From Treponema sp. (GTDB lineage: Bacteria > Spirochaetota > Spirochaetia > Treponematales > Breznakiellaceae): DNA of 9,253 nt. The notes beneath the pieces are model-generated. The model was not told the origin of the DNA. It saw nothing but the letters and a program-made list of their open reading frames with translations, and ran no database searches. Made by a program: the position numbers and the translations under genes. The stretch covers positions 1 through 9,253 of the forward strand of contig JAISGE010000195.1 in assembly GCA_031263265.1 (NCBI GenBank), in the 5' to 3' direction. Below, piece by piece: positions 1-6,721 of the stretch (positions are counted from its first letter, which is position 1; every line of letters begins with the position of its first letter).

Positions 1-683
1 AACACGGCGTCTATATCCTGATGGGTAATAAACAGGCCTTCCTGGTTAAGAAAGTAGGTGTTTTGTCCGGGAACAAAGGCGCTCTCCCTCAGCAGTTCAT
101 TCAGAAAGTCTATGGAAACGTTTCCTGAAACCACCCCTACATCCTGTCCCTGTTCATCATACACATTAGTTGATATGGCCGTGGTGAGCTTGCCGTTGCT
201 GTCAGCGATATAGGGGTCTGCATAAGCCACTTTTCCCGGATTTTCTTTTGCACCGATAAACCAGTTCCGGGTGGTGTTGTCCCAATCGGCACTAGGTATA
301 CTGCCATTCCCATACACTACATACCCTCCCGGCTGATTCCAGACCAAATTGTTAGTACCATAAATATGCCAAATCTCAGACTGCACAGCCATAGAACGGC
401 TAAAAAGCCGCAAAAGAGCTTGGGTATCCGCGGGTTCCGTTGCCATAAAAGGCGCCGCCCCGATAGACACATAGGTGATAAGCTCAGACCATTCTCTAAA
501 CCTATCAACCACTTTATCCCGCAAATGGTTCAGACTTTCGCTGGTATTGGTTTCAATCTGTTTATAAGACTGAGACCGGAAGATGATAAAAAACAGGACT
601 GAAACCGACACCGTAATACCCACGATGACCGTTAAACAAATCACCGTAAACAACCGCGGAAACGAAGCTTTTCCACCACCCAT
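1..683 (-). CDS. Methyl-accepting chemotaxis protein, N-terminal dCache sensor part (truncated by window edge)
   Basis: This reading frame is open from an ATG at 683 to the left edge, giving 227 residues with no stop. A GGAGG ribosome site lies 5 nt before the ATG. Residues 1-10 are a short cytoplasmic tail, about 11-36 form the first membrane helix, and about 40-227 match an extracytoplasmic double Cache domain: R139-N-W141-F, then Y154-A-D-P-Y, then T168, and a VVSGNVSIDFL strand near 184-194. The second membrane helix, HAMP and signalling domains would lie beyond the edge. It is the last visible gene of a cheY-cheX-receptor operon, 45 nt after cheX, which supports a chemoreceptor over a Cache histidine kinase or cyclase. 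The aspartate usual before the I-S of the last Cache strand is N188 here, so a classical amino-acid ligand is doubtful. The ligand is unknown. Confidence 0.85.
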   Translation of the reverse strand, partial: MGGGKASFPRLFTVICLTVIVGITVSVSVLFFIIFRSQSYKQIETNTSESLNHLRDKVVDRFREWSELITYVSIGAAPFMATEPADTQALLRLFSRSMAVQSEIWHIYGTNNLVWNQPGGYVVYGNGSIPSADWDNTTRNWFIGAKENPGKVAYADPYIADSNGKLTTAISTNVYDEQGQDVGVVSGNVSIDFLNELLRESAFVPGQNTYFLNQEGLFITHQDIDAV

Positions 684-728
684 ACTTACCTCCTTGAGTA
701 TCTTGAAACCAAGACCATGGGTAGCCCT

Positions 729-1235
729 TTACACACTCAGGTGCTTTTCCCCCTCCACCGGCTCAAGGGCTACGGTCAGGACAAAGGTCTCATGTTCAAA
801 TACGGTAAAGGGTATACATAATATCCGGCTTCGATGAATAGGCCATTTGATCCCATATCCACTCCCCAAAATAATAGTCGGTAGGGATATAATCGATTTA
901 AAGGTATTTTGTAGACTCTGTTTGGCCCTTCCCGCGATAATATTCACTATTTCACCAATGGCATCAATGACATCCTCATCTATGATAGTATGAGTAGTCC
1001 CGGTAAGGCGGCTGGTAAGCTCCTTGGCCAAGGTTTGGTTCATGGAGATGAGCACCACCCCCTGAACTTGTCCACTAAAACTTATCAATGCTGAAATATC
1101 CCAATTATGCAGCATCTCCTTATCTGAAAAATAGGGACGGTTCACCGCAATTTTAGTACCCACAAAATCCTTAAACACATAGATACATACCTCAGCAAAA
1201 GGGCGAATCAAAGATTGTATATACGGTTGTGTCAT
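729..1235 (-). CDS. cheX: CheX, CheY-P phosphatase
   Basis: This 168-residue protein has the usual length of CheX and belongs to the CheC/CheX/FliY group of CheY-phosphate phosphatases. CheX shortens the lifetime of phosphorylated CheY in the cytoplasm and so resets the motor signal; in spirochaetes it takes the place of CheZ. The signature helix is at residues 91-102, with E95 and N98 as the ExxN pair that inserts into the CheY active site. The flanking region also fits: W45-D46-I47 with an alpha/beta strand, then the VVLISM strand near 60-65. There is a single ExxN helix, as in CheX, whereas CheC usually has two. A purine-rich ribosome site (AGGGAGAGG) precedes the ATG. It starts 24 nt after the cheY stop and is followed 45 nt later by the chemoreceptor, so the three are probably cotranscribed. 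Confidence 0.9.
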   Translation of the reverse strand: MTQPYIQSLIRPFAEVCIYVFKDFVGTKIAVNRPYFSDKEMLHNWDISALISFSGQVQGVVLISMNQTLAKELTSRLTGTTHTIIDEDVIDAIGEIVNIIAGRAKQSLQNTFKSIISLPTIILGSGYGIKWPIHRSRILCIPFTVFEHETFVLTVALEPVEGEKHLSV

Positions 1236-1259
1236 ACTTTTCCCTCTCCCTTATCTTGG

Positions 1260-1625
1260 TTAAGAAATGAGCCTTACTATTTTTTCTCTTACGTGTTGCT
1301 CCCGTATGGGTTTTAGGATGTAATCCGTAGCCCCGCCTTTGATGGCTTCGATAACATTATCTCGTGCCCCCTCGCTGGTAAGCATAATGATCGGTAAGGT
1401 TTTGTACTCATCCATAGCCCGTACCTCTTTGAGGAACTCAATCCCCGACATTTTAGGCATGTTCCAATCCAGGAACACTAAATTAATCGACTGAGCTTTC
1501 AGCCGCTCCAAGGCTTCTTGCCCATTGTCAGCTTCCACGTACTGGCAGGGGATATTCATCGTTTGAATAAACCTTTTGAGGGTATTTCTTATAAGCCGTG
1601 AATCATCTACGATTAGTATAGTCAT
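1260..1625 (-). CDS. cheY: CheY-type single-domain response regulator
   Basis: This 121-residue stand-alone receiver domain contains all catalytic residues: the acidic pair D7-D8, phospho-acceptor D53 in LDWNMP, T83 in MLTSEG, and K105 in ILKP, with Y102 at the switch aromatic position. It has no output domain, which fits CheY, the messenger that carries the phosphate signal from CheA to the flagellar switch. Its direct neighbour cheX encodes its phosphatase, and a chemoreceptor follows, which strengthens the chemotaxis assignment. The ATG at 1625 is preceded by an AAGGAGGAG run about 11 nt upstream, with a second AAGG closer to the start. It is the first gene of the block and has a candidate promoter about 70 nt upstream. 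cheA and cheW are not in the window, so which CheY paralogue this is cannot be told. Confidence 0.92.
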   Translation of the reverse strand: MTILIVDDSRLIRNTLKRFIQTMNIPCQYVEADNGQEALERLKAQSINLVFLDWNMPKMSGIEFLKEVRAMDEYKTLPIIMLTSEGARDNVIEAIKGGATDYILKPIREQHVREKIVRLIS

Positions 1626-1693
1626 GTCCTTATTCTCCTCCTTCTTACCTTCCTTTAGAATAAAGCTTATGATGCGGTAAACATATCGTTTTT

Positions 1694-1722
1694 ATAATAC
1701 AATACCAAAACTCGTGTGTATA
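1694..1722 (-). promoter_or_regulatory. Candidate sigma70-type promoter of the cheY-cheX-receptor operon
   Basis: On the minus strand a -35-like TATACA (1722-1717, 4 of 6 matches to TTGACA) is separated by 17 nt from TATTAT (1699-1694, 5 of 6 matches to TATAAT). Transcription would start near 1687, leaving a leader of about 60 nt. I saw no flagellar sigma28-type element (TAAA-N15-GCCGATAA) here. The stretch is AT-rich, so chance matches are likely. Confidence 0.4.
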
Positions 1723-1771
1723 GTATGATCTAAAGCGTCATGAGGATAAAAGCAGAAAATAGTGAGGAAAC

Positions 1772-1815
1772 CACCGGCTTTTCGGTGCAGGACCCCCCTT
1801 GGTAAGCCTGCACCG
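1772..1815 (-). other. Inverted repeats downstream of nifU (possible terminator without a U tract)
   Basis: A perfect 9-bp inverted repeat lies here: CGGTGCAGG at 1783-1791 and CCTGCACCG at 1807-1815, with a 15-nt loop. It is 28 bp past the nifU stop, where a transcript end is expected. The arm at 1783-1787 can instead pair with CACCG at 1772-1776 (6-nt loop), so two hairpins are mutually exclusive. In the nifU direction the stem is followed by AAAAGCC and not by a T run, so a canonical intrinsic terminator is not shown; it may stabilise the 3' end or act with Rho. Confidence 0.45.
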
Positions 1816-1843
1816 CCGTACTTACATGCCTAACCTTGGTTAG

Positions 1844-2437
1844 TTACATCCCGTAGATGTGGGTAAGCTGGTGGAGCAGTTCCAGAGCATTTCCCTTGCA
1901 GGTGCCGCAGTCGGTCCCAATCTTGGTTGCCTGTTGCAAGGCTTCCCAGGTACGGGCCCCCTGGTGAAAGGCTGCTTCAATGTCCTTATCGGTGATTCCC
2001 AGGCAATGGCAAATTTCCGTGGCGTTCTCCTTCAGAAGTCCTGCTCTACCGGTCTTGGCCAGATAGTCGTCTATGGCAGCTCGCAGGGCTTTATCTCCCA
2101 AAACCGAACAGTGGATCTTGTAATCGGGCAGGCCGCCGAGTTTTTTTACCAGGTCTTCAGGCCGAATGGTATACGCATCTTTAATATGCATGCCCTTGAT
2201 AATCTCGGACAGCATACTGGTGGATGCAATGGCGCTGGCGCAGCCGTAGGTTTTCCATCGTACATCAATGATGATGTCATCCTGAATCTTAAGGAGCATC
2301 AGCATCTGATCCCCGCATTTAATATTTCCCGTTTGCCCTCGAGCATCAGCGGGAAAACTCGCTTCATCCCCTAATAGTGCATTCCGGGGATTGGTGAAAT
2401 GATCCTTCACGGTATCTGAATATAACCAATCAGACAT
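1844..2437 (-). CDS. nifU: NifU-like iron-sulfur cluster scaffold (IscU domain plus BFD-like [2Fe-2S] domain)
   Basis: This 197-residue cytoplasmic scaffold would build Fe-S clusters from sulfur supplied by the neighbouring NifS. Residues 1-127 are an IscU-type domain with the three ligand cysteines C41 (in KCGD, with D43 as the conserved acidic residue), C66 (YGCASA) and C110 (HCSVLG). Residues 141-190 are a BFD-like domain with C143-x-C145 and C177-x2-C180, the permanent [2Fe-2S] site of NifU. The C-terminal Nfu (CxxC) domain of classical NifU is absent, so this is the short two-domain form. I chose the ATG at 2437 because GAGGAG lies just upstream and the protein then begins like other family members; an in-frame ATG at 2506 would add 23 residues that do not look like NifU. 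It lies 90 nt after nifS. Whether it serves nitrogenase or general Fe-S assembly cannot be decided here. Confidence 0.9.
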   Translation of the reverse strand: MSDWLYSDTVKDHFTNPRNALLGDEASFPADARGQTGNIKCGDQMLMLLKIQDDIIIDVRWKTYGCASAIASTSMLSEIIKGMHIKDAYTIRPEDLVKKLGGLPDYKIHCSVLGDKALRAAIDDYLAKTGRAGLLKENATEICHCLGITDKDIEAAFHQGARTWEALQQATKIGTDCGTCKGNALELLHQLTHIYGM

Positions 2438-2464
2438 GGTACTCTCCTCTGCATAACATGATCG

Positions 2465-2495
2465 GGAACAAGCCCTTGGTTTCAAGGGTTCTTCC
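2465..2495 (-). other. Stem-loop between nifS and nifU
   Basis: A hairpin with a perfect 6-bp inner stem (CCCTTG at 2473-2478 with CAAGGG at 2483-2488, 4-nt loop) extends outward on the minus strand, past one bulge and one G-G mismatch, to a GGAA/TTCC outer stem. It sits in the 90-nt gap between the nifS stop and the nifU start, about 28 nt before the nifU ATG. There is no T run on either side. It may mark a processing or stability site that sets the nifS:nifU ratio. Confidence 0.45.
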
Positions 2496-2527
2496 CTTTG
2501 TGTCACTTCATTGATACGTTACCGTAC

Positions 2528-3703
2528 TTAGTGTAGCGTTGACATCGCCCGCAGCCGCTCAATGATAGGCGGTACGGTCTCAATGATATACGCTATATCC
2601 TCTGCAGTAAGTCCCCAGCCTAAACTAAACCGGATAGAGCCGTGGGCAAGCTCAGGTCCTGCACCAATAGCCAAGAGCACATGGGAAGGCTCAAGGCTGC
2701 CTGAAGCACAAGCAGAACCAGTGGAAGCTTCAATACCCATAATGTCCAGGGATAGGAGGATCGATTCTCCTTCCGCGCCGGGAAAGGACACATTGAGGGT
2801 ATTAGGAAGCACATCATGAGGATGACCGTTTATGGTAATATTCGGCACATTTGCAAGCAGACCCTCTTTAAGCTGATCGCGGAGAGCCGCTATTTCTTTA
2901 CCGTACCGCTCCACTAATCCTGCCGCAAGCGTAGCAGCTTTCCCAAGACCCAGGATACCGCTGTTGTTGTACGTTCCTGCCCGGATACTGTCTTCCTGGT
3001 GACCTCCGTGGATCAGGGGAAAGAGAGGCGCGCCCTTCCGGGCATACAGAACTCCTATCCCCTTGGGGCCGTAGATCTTATGAGCCGACATGGTAAGATA
3101 ATCCACCCCCAGTTCAGTTACGTTCACCGGTATTTTGCCGACCGCCTGTACTGCATCGGTGTGCATCCAGGCACCGGCAGCCTTCACCAACGTGGTAATT
3201 TCCCGGATATCCTGGATGGTTCCTATCTCGTTGTTGGCCATCATCACCGACACCAAGAGGGTTCGCTCGTTTAACGCGGATTTGAGGGCATCCAGTTGTA
3301 CCTTTCCATACGAATCAACCGGAAGGAACCGTACCGTAAACCCCAAGGTTTGTAAAAAAGCTGCGGCATTAAGGACACAAGGGTGCTCAATGCTGGTGGT
3401 GATGATCTCGGTCCTGCCCGGGGATACTACATCAGGGCCTGAAGCAAGTTGCCGCATAGTTTGAAAAACTGTGTTGTTTGATTCAGATCCTCCAGAGGTA
3501 AAGATGATGTTCCCCTGGGATGCCCCCAGAAGTTCCCGTACCGCCTGTCGTGCTTCCTCAACTCGGGCATGGGCCAGTCTTCCTGAGTGGTGCATACTCG
3601 ATGCGTTTCCGTAGATATCCAAATCTTGGATCATCGCGGCCTTAACCTCTTCTTTAAGCGGGGTAGTTGCATTATAATCAATATAAATCCGCCGTTCCGC
3701 CAT
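2528..3703 (-). CDS. nifS: NifS/IscS-type cysteine desulfurase (PLP enzyme)
   Basis: This 391-residue protein has full family length. It converts L-cysteine to L-alanine and passes the sulfur as a persulfide to the scaffold NifU. Visible signatures of class V aminotransferase-fold desulfurases are YNATTPL at 10-16, H107 (in SIEHPC) that stacks on PLP, N158-N159-E with D183 and H208, and the Schiff-base lysine K209 in SAHKIYGPKG. The catalytic cysteine is C332 in STGSACASGS, and the long loop around it marks group I (NifS/IscS) rather than SufS. The usual RAGTEN motif reads RAGTYN (residues 241-246), a small deviation. AAGGAG lies 5 nt before the ATG. It is the first gene of a nifS-nifU pair. 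No second desulfurase or FeS-regulator gene is nearby, so housekeeping versus nitrogenase-specific use is unresolved. Confidence 0.95.
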   Translation of the reverse strand: MAERRIYIDYNATTPLKEEVKAAMIQDLDIYGNASSMHHSGRLAHARVEEARQAVRELLGASQGNIIFTSGGSESNNTVFQTMRQLASGPDVVSPGRTEIITTSIEHPCVLNAAAFLQTLGFTVRFLPVDSYGKVQLDALKSALNERTLLVSVMMANNEIGTIQDIREITTLVKAAGAWMHTDAVQAVGKIPVNVTELGVDYLTMSAHKIYGPKGIGVLYARKGAPLFPLIHGGHQEDSIRAGTYNNSGILGLGKAATLAAGLVERYGKEIAALRDQLKEGLLANVPNITINGHPHDVLPNTLNVSFPGAEGESILLSLDIMGIEASTGSACASGSLEPSHVLLAIGAGPELAHGSIRFSLGWGLTAEDIAYIIETVPPIIERLRAMSTLH

Positions 3704-4214
3704 AGATGCTCCTTTATATTACTATAGTAACATATATACTTAAAAATTTAATTCGAGGGACACCCTAGAATTCCTATAAATATACCATATAATCATTATT
3801 TATACTAGGGTAATTCTGATTTTTTCAGTCAATTATTCAGGCTTGCTGCTTACGAGAGGCTTAGCCCCACCTGCCTTTACTCAGGCTGGATTCCCCCATG
3901 CTCAGACTGCTGCAGGGATGCTGCACCGGTGTTTCTGGGGGTCTGGGATATACCCACTATTCTTGTCTGCACGCTTGGACTCCTTGGTATACTACAAATA
4001 CGCTGTTGCATTAAAGTATAGCTGTTCTGTATCTAAGGTCAGGGAACGCTCAAATAAAAAATTGCTAAAACAAGCATTTTTTCTTTAAGAAAGGTAAAAA
4101 GGGACTAGTAATATTATTAAAAAGATAGTATTATATAGAGAGCTATTCTATGATCCTTACGATTGAGCGTTTGGTTATAGACTATACAAAGAAATCTTGC
4201 AAGGAGTTTTATGT
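3704..4214. other. 511-bp intergenic region between divergent nifS and the higA-like gene; contains a GC-rich hairpin cluster
   Basis: No convincing protein gene is present. The nifS promoter lies at 3762-3811. A GC-rich block follows with successive stem-loops: GAGGC/GCCCC at 3856-3868 (best on the minus strand with one G-U pair), GCCT/AGGC at 3873-3886, CCCCCA/TGGGGG at 3893-3941 enclosing TGCAG/CTGCA at 3911-3925, and TGGG/CCCA at 3944-3956. A weak A-rich/T-rich hairpin at 4057-4082 (TGCT/AGCA core) could end a plus-strand RNA. Further on, the DNA is AT-rich with a 5-bp inverted repeat ATAGA/TCTAT at 4135-4151, a possible operator for the downstream gene. I found no clear promoter for that gene. 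Confidence 0.5.
3762..3811 (-). promoter_or_regulatory. Candidate nifSU promoter flanked by an inverted CTAGGGT repeat
   Basis: Minus strand: an extended -10 element TGG-TATATT (3787-3779) lies upstream of nifS, with a poor -35 position at 3807-3802 and a predicted start near 3772. The core is bracketed by a perfect 7-bp inverted repeat, ACCCTAG at 3762-3768 and CTAGGGT at 3805-3811 (36 bp between arms); the distal arm overlaps the -35 position. A third AGGG/CCCT mini-palindrome is at 3756-3766. The arrangement fits a repressor that senses Fe-S status, but I recognise no known operator. Confidence 0.4.
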
Positions 4215-4679
4215 ATGAAAAAATCGGCAGTCTTACTACCCGGAGATGTATTACGAAATCTCTTAGATGAGTACCAGATCAACCCTACCCAATTAGCAGA
4301 AGACATTCAGATGAGTGTATCGGCGATTCGGCAGATAGTCAGCAATAAGGCAAAGATAAGCCTCCATATTGCCAAGCGTTTATCGAAGTACTTCAACACC
4401 ACGGTGCAGTATTGGGTGGAATTGCAGAATACCTTTGATCTGGCAGAATTAGAGAGGGATACGGAATTGGCTGAAATTATCAAACAGATACCCAAGGCTA
4501 AAAAACCCTCGGCTTCAAAGATTGCTGCAGCTGCCGGTAAACCCGTGGCCAAGAGGAATGGCGTCAAAGCTGTTTCTGTGGAGAAAGTTCCTGAGAAAAA
4601 ACCCCGGAAACCCAGGGCAAAAAGACTAAAGGATTCGGATATGCAAGAAAGCGGTTCATCATCATGGGAAGATGACTAG
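4215..4679 (+). CDS. HigA-family antitoxin-like HTH protein with basic C-terminal tail, no toxin partner
   Basis: This 154-residue protein begins with a Cro/C1-type helix-turn-helix domain of the HigA (VapI/addiction antidote) family. It starts PGDVLRNLL at 9-17, the HTH lies at about 25-46 (TQLAEDIQ, SVSAIRQIVSNK), followed by HIAKRLSKYFNT and a YWVELQNTFDL stretch at 66-76 that is typical of HigA. From about residue 93 to 139 the chain becomes rich in Lys, Arg, Ala and Pro, like a histone H1 tail, and then ends acidic (WEDD). Typical HigA proteins are about 90-110 residues, so the tail is an extension. The ATG at 4215 has AAGGAG 8 nt upstream; an in-frame TTG at 4197 is less likely. HigB normally lies just upstream, but no toxin-like frame is present on either side. 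It may act as a stand-alone DNA-binding regulator or nucleoid protein; that role is inference. Confidence 0.85.
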   Translation: MKKSAVLLPGDVLRNLLDEYQINPTQLAEDIQMSVSAIRQIVSNKAKISLHIAKRLSKYFNTTVQYWVELQNTFDLAELERDTELAEIIKQIPKAKKPSASKIAAAAGKPVAKRNGVKAVSVEKVPEKKPRKPRAKRLKDSDMQESGSSSWEDD

Positions 4680-4739
4680 GCGTACGAGAGGATACTCGGT
4701 TTCTTGATATCGGTTTTATGGGCTTGAGTAAGGAGAGGG

Positions 4740-4782
4740 CGTTTCTAAGAATTCTTGTGGATTTTTAGAAACGTTTTCTTTT
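4740..4782 (+). terminator. Intrinsic terminator of the higA-like gene
   Basis: A perfect 9-bp stem, CGTTTCTAA (4740-4748) with TTAGAAACG (4765-4773), encloses a 16-nt loop and is followed directly by TTTTCTTTT. It lies 60 bp past the stop codon of the plus-strand gene. The T tract is only on the plus side, so it acts in that direction. Confidence 0.8.
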
Positions 4783-4899
4783 GATTGGGCTTGAGGTATT
4801 CAAGTCGTAAATAACGGAGTATAGGTTAGAGAAAAATAGTTTTCAGGGTGTTCTATGGATTACCCGGTAGTATCAGGGGCTGCGACGGTTGGTTTCGAG

Positions 4900-4945
4900 G
4901 TAACAAAAAACGGCGGTTTGTTACACAGGCAGGTAAACCCACCTG
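4900..4945 (-). terminator. Tandem stem-loops after the vWA lipoprotein gene (possible terminator)
   Basis: Starting 13 bp past the vWA stop, the minus strand has a 5-bp hairpin (CAGGT/ACCTG, arms 4941-4945 and 4930-4934) and then a perfect 8-bp inverted repeat GTAACAAA/TTTGTTAC (4917-4924 and 4900-4907) whose loop contains GCCGTTT. The loop and second arm supply a T run, but no clean T tract follows the stem. It is placed where a terminator is expected, in a convergent gap. Confidence 0.4.
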
Positions 4946-4957
4946 TATAACCGGCTC

Positions 4958-6529
4958 TTAGAAACCGCTGGACACTTGTAGTATATACATGATGGCGTAA
5001 GTACCTTTATCCAGGTTTTTAGTATATCCTTTTACTTCTATTAATATATCCGTGTCCTGGGTTACGGTAATCCGGGGAGGGTCCTTAAATCCCAAGTCTA
5101 CGCCGAAGTACAGCGACGTGTTCATATCTTCCCGGTATATGGTGACGAGGATATCCCCGGTTTTCGTACCATCTCCTTCAAGAGAATCGTTCCAGCGGAT
5201 AAGGTAGGATTTTCCTGCTTGTGCGTGGAAACGGTAATAGTGGTACTCCCCTGAGGCAATTTCGTTTTCCTGCCAGATATTGTTCTGAAGATTTACGATG
5301 CTTTGATGGCTCTGAGTGCTTGGAGAAACCGTGGAACCAGGGTATAATTTCAGGTATAACAGGTTGATAAAATTTTCCACGGCATTTCGTATGGAAGTCA
5401 CATCCGCGTCTACCAGGGATCGGCTATTGTCAAGCACGAGATATATAACCGAAGACCGTTTTTCCACCGCGATCTTTAAAGAATCTCCCATAGTATACTC
5501 GCTGTTACGCTGCCAGGTAGTAGTTTCTGGGTTTAAGATCCATTGCTGGAGATTCCATTTAGCATCAGATACCACAAAATCGTTAAAGATATAGCTTACT
5601 TCAGTACCATTTAAGGTGCCCTGCACCGGACCTTCCGAAGAAGAGAAAACCCCATCAGAATAGGCAATATTGATCAATTCATAGGTTGAACCATTGATAC
5701 TTACTTCCCCTTCTACATACCGGGTAGACTTGGAGAAGGCTTCTGGGGTATGTTCTGCCACATCAAAGGTCATCCTGATTTTGGTGCCGGGCTGATAGGA
5801 TGGGGTAATAATCGTAAACGTCAAATCCCGATTGATAATCGTTAGGTTATTCGCTATATCCTGAAATTTTTGGTTTAATTCTGAAAAATCGCTCAGTTCA
5901 TGAAAATTGGCAGCACCATTGGTACTGGCCAGGGACTGCAAGGTAGCGCTAAACGCAGCTTTATCCTCTACATCACTGCCTTGTACCCCCGTGGCAAAGG
6001 CGGTCAGCCTCTTACCCGCGATACGCCGATCTGCAAGTTGTTCTTTAATATATGATGCGTAGGAGTCGGTTGATTTACCCTTGAAATCTTGATCTTCTAT
6101 TACAGGAAGGGCCAGACTGGTTGAATTGTTATCCAGGCCGTCGGTAAAGGTAAGGAGATTGATCGAACTGAGCTTATCGGGAAATGAGGATTCATGGGCG
6201 CTCAGATTATGTAATGCCTGATGAACCGCATAATACAAGGCAGTTCCTGCACCAGAAGCCCGGTTGTAATTGGAGAGGGCCTGTAAGAGCTGGTTCCTTC
6301 CTTCGTCGTCAAGATAAATCAATTTACCGCCGGTCAGATCCTGCACATCTGCGGCAAAGGAAAGCAGTCCAATATAGACCCCTCCTTCAGCCTTTTCGGG
6401 CTGACTCTCCCTCGGTGTCTCTACTGGGGCAGCAGTATTAGAGGATGGAGCTGCGGGAGTATTAGAGCAGTTCAAGAGGATACCTCCAAACACGCCCAAA
6501 ACAGCCACGAGCAGCCATAACGTTCTCAT
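4958..6529 (-). CDS. Lipoprotein with a permuted or split von Willebrand A domain and a C-terminal beta-rich domain
   Basis: This 523-residue exported protein has a hydrophobic signal at 4-19 and a lipobox-like ILLNC, giving lipid-modified C21, followed by a Ser/Pro/Ala linker to about 48. Residues 51-230 look like most of a vWA domain: strand VYIGLLSF, the MIDAS threonine in SGAGTALYYAV (T96), the MIDAS aspartate in TFTDGLDN (D130), and strand TAFATGV. The opening strand with the D-x-S-x-S metal motif is missing there. It appears at 361-371 as VIYLVLDNSRS (D367, S369, S371), followed by a helix to about 395. A beta-sandwich-like stretch (235-355) separates the two parts, and a beta-rich, PPC-like domain (410-520) ends the chain. 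I chose the ATG at 6529 because AAGGAG lies 8 nt upstream and it directly starts the signal peptide; an in-frame ATG at 6586 lacks both. Probable role is metal-dependent surface or periplasmic ligand binding; partner unknown. Confidence 0.8.
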   Translation of the reverse strand: MRTLWLLVAVLGVFGGILLNCSNTPAAPSSNTAAPVETPRESQPEKAEGGVYIGLLSFAADVQDLTGGKLIYLDDEGRNQLLQALSNYNRASGAGTALYYAVHQALHNLSAHESSFPDKLSSINLLTFTDGLDNNSTSLALPVIEDQDFKGKSTDSYASYIKEQLADRRIAGKRLTAFATGVQGSDVEDKAAFSATLQSLASTNGAANFHELSDFSELNQKFQDIANNLTIINRDLTFTIITPSYQPGTKIRMTFDVAEHTPEAFSKSTRYVEGEVSINGSTYELINIAYSDGVFSSSEGPVQGTLNGTEVSYIFNDFVVSDAKWNLQQWILNPETTTWQRNSEYTMGDSLKIAVEKRSSVIYLVLDNSRSLVDADVTSIRNAVENFINLLYLKLYPGSTVSPSTQSHQSIVNLQNNIWQENEIASGEYHYYRFHAQAGKSYLIRWNDSLEGDGTKTGDILVTIYREDMNTSLYFGVDLGFKDPPRITVTQDTDILIEVKGYTKNLDKGTYAIMYILQVSSGF

Positions 6530-6721
6530 GCAAATCGCTCCTTCTTTACTATAAGCCAATTTCAAAACTAACTGAATTTTGAACAAAGTATTTGGTTACT
6601 AGTTTTACTTTTTGAATCTTGGGATAAACCTATCGGAACCTACCATACGATAAGAGTTTCAGATAAGACTCAATACTCGTTTAAAGTATAAAAATATAAA
6701 CTTAAAAATACATTAGGTTAT

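Noticed and set aside
1859..2374. 171-residue open frame antisense to nifU
   Set aside because: Shadow of a strongly conserved gene; no ribosome site or domain.
2438..2506. Upstream in-frame start giving NifU 23 extra residues
   Set aside because: The extension does not resemble NifU, and GAGGAG directly precedes the internal ATG at 2437.
3843..4088. 81-residue plus-strand open frame in the nifS-higA gap
   Set aside because: No ATG with ribosome site at its start, no recognisable domain, no HigB toxin features, and odd composition; the local GC-rich hairpins explain the open frame better.
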